Made by a program: the position numbers and the translations under genes. Below, piece after piece: positions 1 through 5,038 of a stretch of 6,884 nucleotides of DNA. The first letter of the stretch is position 1. Each line of letters begins with the position of its first letter. Source of the stretch: Treponema sp. (GTDB lineage: Bacteria; Spirochaetota; Spirochaetia; Treponematales; Breznakiellaceae); contig JAISAK010000162.1 in assembly GCA_031266695.1 (NCBI GenBank), positions 1 to 6,884 on the forward strand, written 5' to 3'. A model generated the notes under the pieces. The model did not search any database, had not been told where the DNA came from, and saw only the letters and a program-made list of their open reading frames with translations.

Positions 1-1
1 A

Positions 2-166
2 GACGAAACCCGGCCGGCGCGCGCCGGCGACTACATCTATATCGAAAAAGGCAAAAGCCATTCCCTTAGAAATACCGGAGCGGAGGATATGCACGTAATG
101 TTTGTCTACGCGCCGAACATCGTGGTGGATCACTGGGCACAGGAGAAAGACGGTTCGTTGTGCTAG
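2..166 (+). CDS. C-terminal end of a small cupin-domain protein (5' end outside window)
   Basis: The reading frame is open from the left edge and closes with two tandem stops (TAGTAG, 164-169), giving the last 54 residues of a protein. Visible residues 9-24 fit cupin motif 2, G-X5-P-X-G-X2-H-X3-N, with Glu15 in place of Pro: G9, G17, H20 and N24 all fall in register. H20 would be a metal ligand in the beta-barrel. After the motif come a beta-strand-like stretch (MHVMFVYAP) and a short polar tail, so the barrel ends close to the C-terminus, as in small single-domain cupins. The catalytic role cannot be read from this fragment. Such cupins range from sugar isomerases to ureide-metabolising enzymes and sensor domains of regulators. 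The gene converges on the hyuA-xdhC operon, so shared function is possible but unproven. Its codon composition resembles the neighbouring genes. Confidence 0.8.
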   Translation, partial: DETRPARAGDYIYIEKGKSHSLRNTGAEDMHVMFVYAPNIVVDHWAQEKDGSLC

Positions 167-219
167 TAGACTGATTACACTAAAACCACTGATAAGCGAT
201 TACTGCATTTAAGAAAAAC

Positions 220-249
220 CACGGAGTTACACGGAGAAACACGGAGTGG
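220..249. repeat. Three tandem 10-nt CACGGAG repeats
   Basis: Three consecutive 10-nt units share CACGGAG and differ only in their last three bases (TTA, AAA, TGG). The period equals roughly one DNA helical turn. The inverted counterpart, CTCCGTG, appears twice at 406-421. This is the left arm of the larger element. Confidence 0.8.
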
Positions 250-259
250 ACACCCACAA

Positions 260-274
260 CAAACCGAAGGTTTG
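260..274. repeat. Perfect hairpin CAAACC-GAA-GGTTTG
   Basis: A perfect 6-bp stem closes a 3-nt loop. It is nearly identical in design to the hairpin at 387-401 (CGAACC-AAA-GGTTCG) and sits just inside the left CACGGAG repeats, as the other sits just inside the right CTCCGTG repeats. No T-tract follows, so it does not read as a terminator. Confidence 0.65.
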
Positions 275-278
275 AAGC

Positions 279-292
279 ACACGGGAGCGTGT
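279..292. repeat. Small hairpin ACACG-GGAG-CGTGT
   Basis: A 5-bp stem with a 4-nt loop lies 4 nt after the hairpin at 260-274. On its own it could be chance. Its position inside the repeat element makes it worth recording as part of a possible folded structure. Confidence 0.4.
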
Positions 293-319
293 TGTGCGGT
301 TGAAAGCAGCGCGGTGGGA

Positions 320-361
320 GCCCCTAAAAAAGCCATAGTACGGAATAGCTGTCTTAGGGGC
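320..361. repeat. Inverted repeat GCCCCTAA / TTAGGGGC with 26-nt loop
   Basis: Eight bases at 320-327 are perfectly complementary to 354-361, enclosing 26 nt without strong internal pairing. It lies in the middle of the repeat element between the two matched short hairpins. No T-tract follows on either strand, which argues against a simple intrinsic terminator. Confidence 0.6.
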
Positions 362-386
362 GTTAGATTTGTAACAAAAACTCTGT

Positions 387-401
387 CGAACCAAAGGTTC
401 G
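387..401. repeat. Perfect hairpin CGAACC-AAA-GGTTCG
   Basis: A perfect 6-bp stem with a 3-nt loop is placed 4 nt before the first CTCCGTG of the right arm. It mirrors the hairpin at 260-274, sharing the AACC/GGTT core. The matched pair gives the element an approximately two-fold symmetric layout. Confidence 0.65.
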
Positions 402-405
402 CAAA

Positions 406-423
406 CTCCGTGCCCTCCGTGGT
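406..423. repeat. Paired CTCCGTG repeats, inverted counterpart of the CACGGAG array
   Basis: Two CTCCGTG copies start 9 nt apart (406 and 415). Read on the minus strand they are CACGGAG, the same unit that is tandemly repeated at 220-249, so they form the right inverted arm of the element. The following bases (GTCAATTCTTCT) recur as GTAAAATTCTTCT at 470-482. Confidence 0.75.
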
Positions 424-440
424 CAATTCTTCTCTTCCCT

Positions 441-470
441 TCCGTTCGTGTCCGTTAGTGCCGTTCGTGG
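441..470. repeat. Three 10-nt direct repeats of CCGTTCGTG type
   Basis: The units TCCGTTCGTG, TCCGTTAGTG and CCGTTCGTGG follow one another with a 10-nt period. The block is related in style to the CTCCGTG repeats just upstream and ends in CGTGGT plus AAAATTCTTCT. That makes a direct repeat of 418-437 (CGTGGT, short A-rich spacer, TTCTTCT) at 466-485. This looks like a second module or a partial duplication of the element's right end. Confidence 0.7.
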
Positions 471-508
471 TAAAATTCTTCTTTCATTCCTGCTTCTTTG
501 ACTTATTC

Positions 509-524
509 GACTTAGCGGTAAGTC
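509..524 (+). terminator. Weak candidate terminator hairpin GACTTA-GCGG-TAAGTC with T-rich tail
   Basis: A perfect 6-bp AT-rich stem with a 4-nt loop is followed on the plus strand by TTCTTTATAATT, a broken T-run. A direct copy of the left arm, GACTTA, also lies at 500-505. It could end plus-strand transcription before it runs into xdhC. On the minus strand, downstream of the xdhC stop, the same stem lacks a T-tract. The stem is weak and far from the cupin stop, so the assignment is tentative. Confidence 0.3.
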
Positions 525-548
525 TTCTTTATAATTGGTCAAATGATT

Positions 549-1592
549 TTAAATGGCGTCGCTCTGCATCAGTTTTGACCGGGTACGGATAAGCTCTCCG
601 GCGATGCTGACCGCCACTTCCGCCGGGGTTTTGCTCCCGATGTCAAGGCCGATGGGCGCGTGTACCCTCGGCGCGTTAATCTCTTCTTCGCCGAAGCCCG
701 CTTCGAGGAGCTTTTCTCTTACAAAGGCGTGCTTGGTACGGCTTCCGATAACGCCGATATAGGGGGCGTCGCTTTTCAGGGCAAAGGCCTCGGCGTCGAA
801 GTCCCAGATATGCCCCCGGGTAACAATAACCGCGTAATCCTCCGGGCCCAGGCTGAGGCTGGCGCCGATTTTTTTAAAATCGCCCCGAATAATCTCCGCC
901 GCGCCGGGGAAAAGGTTCTTTTGGGTGAATTCTTCCCTGTCGTCAAACACGACGCAGCGGAAATCCAGGCGGCTGAGGAGGGGAACCAGTTCCTGCGCCA
1001 CATGGCCGCCGCCGAAAACATAGACAAAGCCCTCCGCCGCGAGGGGCTGGGAGAACCAGACAAGGCCCTCCCGCTCAAGGCGGACGCATTGATTTTTCAG
1101 CAGCGGGGGCAGGCGGCCGGGCACGGCGCCCAGGACGGCCCCGTCTTTGCGGGCAAGGCAGAAAGACGCGCCGGGGCTTCCCCCGCCGCCGTCCAGAGCC
1201 ATGATGAACCAGGACGCTTTCTTTTCCGAAAAACACTCCAGCGCCTTTTCAACCAGGGCGGCAAGCCGGGAATCGCCTGAATCAAGGCAGCGGGAGTAAA
1301 CGGAAATTTCGCCGCCGCACTTTGCGCCTATATCCGCGGCCTCGTTCTCGTGAAGAATGTAATCCGCCAGGCAGCTCCCGCCGCCGCGCCTGACAAGGGA
1401 TCGGGCGTCCTCAATCGCGAGATGCTCCGGCAGGGCGCCGCCTATGGTTCCCCAGAGCCGGCCTTCCCTTCCGACCAGCATGCGCGCGCCGGGCCCCCGG
1501 GGGGTTGAACCGGAGGCTCCGACCACGGTAACCAGCGCAAAGGATTCGCCCCGCGCCAGGAGATCCTTCATCGCAAGAAAAAGTTCTTTCAT
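549..1592 (-). CDS. xdhC: XdhC-family molybdenum-cofactor chaperone / insertion protein (XdhC_CoxI + XdhC_C)
   Basis: The product is 347 residues. The N-terminal XdhC_CoxI domain shows TVVGASGSTPRGPGARML (22-39), the turn GTIGGALPE (48-56) and a CGG motif (92-94). The C-terminal half is a Rossmann domain with VFGGGHVA (192-199), an acidic end of the second strand (D217/D218), VTRGHIWD (257-264), GVIGSR (280-285) and the closing GLDIGSKTPAEVAVSI (315-330). Family members bind molybdenum cofactor, help its sulfuration and insert it into xanthine-dehydrogenase-type hydroxylases in the cytoplasm. I chose ATG 1592 because the family's usual N-terminus begins there and a GGAAGGG ribosome binding site precedes it, 22 nt after the hyuA stop. 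An in-frame ATG at 1694 would add 34 unconserved residues overlapping hyuA. Oddity: the usual GGG of the GTIGGG turn is GGA, followed by Pro. As last gene of the operon it implies a molybdenum hydroxylase elsewhere. Confidence 0.92.
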   Translation of the reverse strand: MKELFLAMKDLLARGESFALVTVVGASGSTPRGPGARMLVGREGRLWGTIGGALPEHLAIEDARSLVRRGGGSCLADYILHENEAADIGAKCGGEISVYSRCLDSGDSRLAALVEKALECFSEKKASWFIMALDGGGGSPGASFCLARKDGAVLGAVPGRLPPLLKNQCVRLEREGLVWFSQPLAAEGFVYVFGGGHVAQELVPLLSRLDFRCVVFDDREEFTQKNLFPGAAEIIRGDFKKIGASLSLGPEDYAVIVTRGHIWDFDAEAFALKSDAPYIGVIGSRTKHAFVREKLLEAGFGEEEINAPRVHAPIGLDIGSKTPAEVAVSIAGELIRTRSKLMQSDAI

Positions 1593-1595
1593 GTT

Positions 1596-1602
1596 CCCTT
1601 CC
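1596..1602 (-). promoter_or_regulatory. Ribosome binding site for xdhC, decides the start
   Basis: On the minus strand GGAAGGG stands 3 nt before ATG 1592 (5 nt if GGAAG is taken as the pairing core). It lies entirely in the 22-nt gap after the hyuA stop and supports the internal ATG over the longer frame starting at 1694. Confidence 0.65.
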
Positions 1603-1614
1603 GGCCGCCCTGCC

Positions 1615-3006
1615 CTATCGGGCCTCCACGCCCGGGCCGCGGACAAGAAACTTTCCCCGCCCCGCGGCGCCGCTGAATTTTCCGTCCCGGACAATTACCT
1701 CGCCGCGGGAAATCGTACAGACCGGCCAGCCTTGAACCCGGAAACCTTCGTAGGCGGTGTAGTCGGCGCGGCCGTGGATCGTATCTTTTCCCAGGGTAAC
1801 ATTTTTTTCCGGATCAAGGATAACCAAATCCGCGTCCGACCCTTCCCTGATGGTTCCCTTTTTGGGGTACAGGCCGAAAATTTTCGCCGGGTTTGTGCAG
1901 CAGAGATCCACAAAACGCCGGAGGCTGATCCGCTTTTTCCCCACCCCTTCGCTGTACATGAGGGGAATCCGTTCCTCGACCCCGGGCGCGCCGCTGGGAG
2001 TTTTGGTAAAATCGTCCTTTCCGAGAATCTTTTGGCTTTTAAAGAGGAAGGGGCAGTGATCGGTGGCCGCCGTATTGATGTCCGCCGCAAGGCCCCGCCA
2101 GAGGATCTCTTGATCCCGGGGCTTGCGGAGGGGCGGACACATGATATATTTGAGCCCCTCAAGTTCAGGAAGCGCATAACGGCTGTCGTCGAGCAGAAGG
2201 TACTGGGGGCAGGTTTCGGCGTAAAGGTTTTGCTGTCCCCTCCGCCGCGCGGCGGTGATGTACTCCAGCCCCAAAGCGTTGCTCAGGTGGACGATGTAGA
2301 GAGGCGCGCAGCCGGCCATTTTCGCGAAGAGGATCATCCGGTTAATGGCCTCCGCCTCACATTCGGCGGGACGGGAAAGGGGGTGGTAAGGGGGGCTGGT
2401 CTTTCCTTCCCGGACAAATTGTTCCCGCAGAAGGTTGATAACCCCGTCGTTTTCGGGGTGAACCGTGATCAAAAGCCCCAGTTCCCCGGCCCGCTTCAGC
2501 ACGCGAAAGACATCGCCGTCGGAAAGCTTGAATCCGTAGGTAAGGTAGACCTTGTAGCTGGTGATCCCCTCCGCGGCAAGGGTTTCCATTCCGCGCAGCA
2601 CGCCGTCGTCCACATGCTGTATTACCCCGTGAAAGCCGTAATCAATAACGGCCCTGCCCTCCGCAAAGCCGTGGTACTTTTTTATCTGGTGATCCAGCCC
2701 GCAGCCCGCGGGGCCGAAGGCGGGGTGGTCCACGATGGTCGTGGTGCCGCCCCAGGCGGCGGCTACGGTGCCCGTATAAAAATCATCGCAGGCCACGGCG
2801 ATTCCCGCATCAAGGTTCATGTGGGTATGGACATCCACCCCGCCGGGAATGACGATCTTCCCCGCCGCGTCGATCACTTCAAAGCCGCTTTGGGGGGGGA
2901 TGTTTTTTGCCAGGGCCCTGATAATTTCCCCTTCGGTGAGCAGGTCGAGAATTTCTTCCGCCCCTTCGGTTACCACAAGGGCGTTTTTAATCAGAAGATT
3001 CCGCAT
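1615..3006 (-). CDS. hyuA: D-hydantoinase / dihydropyrimidinase-type cyclic amidohydrolase, YgeZ/HyuA-like
   Basis: This 463-residue protein has the normal length for a cytoplasmic, binuclear-metal amidohydrolase that hydrolyses cyclic ureides (hydantoins, dihydropyrimidines). The full ligand set is visible: H60 and H62 in GGVDVHTH, K152 (the lysine carboxylated in the family) in SYKVYLTY, H183 in TVHPEN, H240 in YIVHLS and D316 in ATDHCPF. Y157 matches the substrate-binding tyrosine five residues after the lysine. Segments such as FHGVIQH, PLSRPAECEAEAI and GKAGRG-like GAAGRG near the C-terminus match my recollection of E. coli YgeZ (HyuA), encoded in a purine-catabolism cluster, better than reductive-pathway pyrimidinases. 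One notable change is C290 in IMCPPLR, where SPPLR is usual. The start ATG overlaps the upstream permease stop by one base (TAATG), with AGGGAAG 7 nt upstream. The physiological substrate is not proven. Confidence 0.95.
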   Translation of the reverse strand: MRNLLIKNALVVTEGAEEILDLLTEGEIIRALAKNIPPQSGFEVIDAAGKIVIPGGVDVHTHMNLDAGIAVACDDFYTGTVAAAWGGTTTIVDHPAFGPAGCGLDHQIKKYHGFAEGRAVIDYGFHGVIQHVDDGVLRGMETLAAEGITSYKVYLTYGFKLSDGDVFRVLKRAGELGLLITVHPENDGVINLLREQFVREGKTSPPYHPLSRPAECEAEAINRMILFAKMAGCAPLYIVHLSNALGLEYITAARRRGQQNLYAETCPQYLLLDDSRYALPELEGLKYIMCPPLRKPRDQEILWRGLAADINTAATDHCPFLFKSQKILGKDDFTKTPSGAPGVEERIPLMYSEGVGKKRISLRRFVDLCCTNPAKIFGLYPKKGTIREGSDADLVILDPEKNVTLGKDTIHGRADYTAYEGFRVQGWPVCTISRGEVIVRDGKFSGAAGRGKFLVRGPGVEAR

Positions 3007-3974
3007 TACCGTTCTTCCCTGAAATAGGAAGCGCCGAGGCCCGCGGGAGCCTGGTATTCTTTTTTCTTCCGCCGGGTAATGATGACAAGAACCGCTATGG
3101 TGGCGAAATAGGGAAGCATATCAAGAAGCTGGGGATAGAAAATAATTTTCTTTCCGAAGATGCTGAGATCGATGTTCTGGAACTTGAAGCCCACCCCTTT
3201 AAGCGCGCCGAAAAGGTAAGCCGCGAAAACCGCCTTCAGCGGATTCCAGGTGCTGAAGATGATCAGGGCTACGGCTATCCATCCCGCGCCGGCGGTAATA
3301 TTCTCCTGCCAGCGGGGGACAAAGACCAGTGAAAGATAGGCGCCGCCCACACCGCAGAGAAAGCCTCCCGCCGTAACGTGGGCGTATTTGTAGCGTATAA
3401 CAGGAATGCCCGCCGCGTCGGCAACCGCGGGATTTTCACCCACCGAACGCGCGTTAAGGCCGGCCCTGGTACAGCGGAAGTAACCGTAAAGCAGCGCCGC
3501 GAGGATCATTCCGGCAAGCACATAGGGGCTCTGCTCAAAAAAGATTTTGCCGATAACGGGAATACGGTACAGCAGGGGAACCCGGACCGGCGCAAAGGCC
3601 TGTAACACCGGATCGGGCAGGGCCTTTCCCGAAAGCCCCTTGCCCAAAAAGCCGGAAACCCCGGTGCCGAAAATGGTCAGGATAAGGCAGGTAACCACCT
3701 GGTTGCCCCTGAGGGTAATAGTGATGACGCCGTAGATAAAAGCACCGGCGGCGCCGGCAAGTCCGGCGGCAACCACGGCCGCAAAGGGATTCGCGGTGGC
3801 AAGGGCGGCGGAAAAACCGATTGACGCGCCCATAAGCATCATTCCCTCGATGCCGAGATTCATATTGCCGATTTTTTCGCAGAGGATGCCGCCAAGGACG
3901 GCAAAAAGAATATGGGTTCCCATCTGCACCGCGGTTTGGAGAAACAGGGTGAGGGCATTGAAAAATTCCGCCAT
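3006..3974 (-). CDS. BMP/Nup-type ABC transporter permease, second subunit (YufQ/NupQ-like)
   Basis: This is a 322-residue polytopic inner-membrane protein of the branched-chain/BPD_transp_2 permease family, with roughly eight to ten hydrophobic segments. Diagnostic motifs are GNMNLGIEGMMLMGA (36-50), typical of the NupQ/YufQ subunit, and ARSVGENPAVADAAGI (175-190), the cytoplasmic loop that contacts the ATPase. A positively charged tail (RRKKKE, 301-306) follows the last helix. It pairs with the permease just upstream to form the channel of the importer. I chose ATG 3974: it overlaps the preceding stop as TAATG and has a canonical AGGAGG upstream. The same frame opens earlier at 4004, adding a charged 10-residue leader that overlaps the other permease and is unlikely. 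Purine nucleosides or related bases are the likely cargo by family and context. Confidence 0.95.
   Translation of the reverse strand: MAEFFNALTLFLQTAVQMGTHILFAVLGGILCEKIGNMNLGIEGMMLMGASIGFSAALATANPFAAVVAAGLAGAAGAFIYGVITITLRGNQVVTCLILTIFGTGVSGFLGKGLSGKALPDPVLQAFAPVRVPLLYRIPVIGKIFFEQSPYVLAGMILAALLYGYFRCTRAGLNARSVGENPAVADAAGIPVIRYKYAHVTAGGFLCGVGGAYLSLVFVPRWQENITAGAGWIAVALIIFSTWNPLKAVFAAYLFGALKGVGFKFQNIDLSIFGKKIIFYPQLLDMLPYFATIAVLVIITRRKKKEYQAPAGLGASYFREER
3014..3020 (-). promoter_or_regulatory. Ribosome binding site for hyuA inside the end of the permease gene
   Basis: AGGGAAG lies 7 nt before the hyuA ATG and within the last codons of the preceding permease. Together with the TAATG stop-start overlap it indicates translational coupling. 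Confidence 0.65.
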
Positions 3975-5038
3975 TATTCTTTTTCCTCCTTTTCGCTTGA
4001 CCACACAAAGCGGTAACGGATAAAAAATTCCGATCCCAAAACGAAGAAGATAATTATTCCCTGAAGTACAAGGGAAATGGACGCGGGAATTTGCAGGCTT
4101 GACTGGAGAAAATTGCCGCCCTGGATCAGAATGGAAAAGAGGAAGGCCACGACAAGTATCGAAGGCGGATCGAGCCGCGCAAGCCAGGAAGTTATTACCG
4201 AGGTAAAGCCGAGGCCGCCGGAAAGCTGATCCGAAAGGGAACGTTCAACCGCGGAAGCCTGCATCATGCCGGCAATTCCGCAAAGGCCGCCGGAAAGCAC
4301 GATGGCGGTAAGGGTTATGCGGAACACGCTCATTCCCGCGTAACGGGCTGTCGCCGCGCTTTCTCCGATAACGTCTATTTCATAGCCGAGCTTGGTCCGC
4401 TTTAGGAGAACGTACATCAGCGCGGCAAGGCAAAGCGCGATAATCCAGCCGATGTGTACGCCGAGAAAAGCGGGAAGCACCGCGTTCGGACTGAAGGCCG
4501 CAATCTTCGGAAAGCCCAAACCCTTGGGATCCTTCCAGGGGCCGTACTGCAGATAGGAAATCCACTTGGCGGCGATATAGTTAAGCATGAGGGTAACCAG
4601 GGTTTCGCTGGTGGAAAAACGCGTTTTGAGCAGGGCCGGAACAAAGGCCCAGAATCCCCCGAAGAAGAAGCCCGCGAAAAACATCAGCGTCAAAAGAAGG
4701 GGCGCCGGCAGGCCGGGAAAGGCGAAGGCGACAAGGGAGGCGCCGTAGGCCCCCAGATAGAACTGGCCCTCCTGGCCTATGTTCCAGAACTTCATCCTGA
4801 AGGCGACGGCCGTCCCAAGGGAAAGAACCGTCAGGGGAATGGCCTTATTCACCGTTTCCCGAACACGGTAGGCGGTTCCCAGGGAACCGGAAATAATCCT
4901 GGCGAATACTTCCAGGGGATTGTACCCCATAAGGGCCACAATAAGCGCCGAGGCAAGGAGGGCGATGAGGGCCGCCGCGGCCCGCAGAAGATTTTCCCTG
5001 AAGCCCGAAACCTCGGGCCGCGCAGCTATTCGTATCAT
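3974..5038 (-). CDS. BMP/Nup-type ABC transporter permease, first subunit (YufP/NupP-like)
   Basis: This is a 354-residue polytopic membrane protein. A short cytoplasmic N-terminus precedes the first helix (about 18-36). FWNIGQEGQFYLGA (84-97) is the signature of this permease type, and TSETLVTLMLNYIA (143-156) is a second conserved block. GYEIDVIGESAATARYAGM (218-236) is the coupling loop for the ATPase. The C-terminus is strongly acidic/basic (SSEKEEKE). It forms the transmembrane heterodimer with the next gene's product. The start ATG shares four bases with the ATPase stop (ATGA, 5035-5038) and is preceded by GGAAG with a short 4-nt spacer, which points to translational coupling. Length and motif order are normal for the family, and no truncation or frameshift is visible. 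Confidence 0.95.
   Translation of the reverse strand: MIRIAARPEVSGFRENLLRAAAALIALLASALIVALMGYNPLEVFARIISGSLGTAYRVRETVNKAIPLTVLSLGTAVAFRMKFWNIGQEGQFYLGAYGASLVAFAFPGLPAPLLLTLMFFAGFFFGGFWAFVPALLKTRFSTSETLVTLMLNYIAAKWISYLQYGPWKDPKGLGFPKIAAFSPNAVLPAFLGVHIGWIIALCLAALMYVLLKRTKLGYEIDVIGESAATARYAGMSVFRITLTAIVLSGGLCGIAGMMQASAVERSLSDQLSGGLGFTSVITSWLARLDPPSILVVAFLFSILIQGGNFLQSSLQIPASISLVLQGIIIFFVLGSEFFIRYRFVWSSEKEEKE
3985..3990 (-). promoter_or_regulatory. Canonical Shine-Dalgarno AGGAGG for the second permease, decides the start
   Basis: AGGAGG is followed by a 10-nt A-rich spacer and ATG 3974. It sits within the end of the upstream permease gene and is the strongest ribosome binding site in the window. 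It makes ATG 3974 much better than the upstream in-frame ATG at 4004, which would lie before it. Confidence 0.75.

Larger units (their letters stand above)
211..433. repeat. Quasi-symmetric repeat element with imperfect inverted ends (MITE-like or structured RNA)
   Basis: The left arm has AAGAA and ACCACGGAG followed by further CACGGAG copies (three at 10-nt spacing, 220-226, 230-236 and 240-246). The right arm carries CTCCGTG (406-412) and CTCCGTGGT (415-423) followed by TTCTT, which is the reverse complement of the left arm with small gaps. Between the arms are two near-identical 6-bp hairpins (260-274 and 387-401), a 5-bp hairpin (279-292) and an 8-bp stem (320-361). I see no transposase or plausible coding capacity. 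Inverted ends plus internal stems suggest a non-autonomous mobile repeat or a repeat-derived structured RNA. CACGGAG-rich blocks of this style recur in many bacterial genomes in my recollection, but I cannot verify that here. Confidence 0.55.
167..548. other. Convergent intergenic region without a credible gene, filled with repeats and hairpins
   Basis: This gap separates the 3' ends of the cupin gene and xdhC. It is AT-richer than its surroundings. Short open frames cross it on both strands (175-426 minus, 272-592 plus), but their products are Cys/Ser/Phe/Val-rich, low in recognisable structure, and read straight through repeats and hairpins. I regard them as non-coding. The gap contains a quasi-symmetric repeat element (about 211-433), an adjacent set of 10-nt direct repeats (441-470) and a hairpin (509-524), described separately. 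Because both flanking genes end here, no promoter is required, and I see no convincing one. Confidence 0.75.

Noticed and set aside
211..423. CRISPR array, because of short regularly spaced repeats
   Set aside because: The repeats are only 7-10 nt, directly adjacent and inverted between arms, with no unique spacers of CRISPR size and no cas genes.
175..426. 83-codon minus-strand open frame in the convergent gap
   Set aside because: Its N-terminal codons are the CTCCGTG repeats themselves, and it crosses all the internal stems. No domain is visible.
272..592. 106-codon plus-strand open frame in the convergent gap
   Set aside because: It reads through hairpins and repeats, runs into the 3' end of xdhC, and its Cys/Ser/Val/Phe-rich product resembles spurious repeat translations.
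660..1280. 206-codon plus-strand open frame opposite xdhC
   Set aside because: Antisense shadow of the XdhC Rossmann domain, with no recognisable motifs.
1593..1694. N-terminal extension of XdhC from an ATG at 1694
   Set aside because: The added 34 residues are unlike the family, overlap hyuA by about 80 nt, and the internal ATG at 1592 has a good binding site and the family-typical N-terminus.
1444..3027. 527-codon plus-strand open frame opposite hyuA and the start of xdhC
   Set aside because: It is an antisense shadow of strongly conserved genes. Its product is rich in Gly/Arg/Pro/Val without any recognisable domain, and GC-rich codon bias on the opposite strand explains the open frame.
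3975..4004. N-terminal extension of the second permease from 4004
   Set aside because: The AGGAGG site and TAATG overlap support ATG 3974. The extension is a charged leader before a membrane protein and overlaps the preceding gene.
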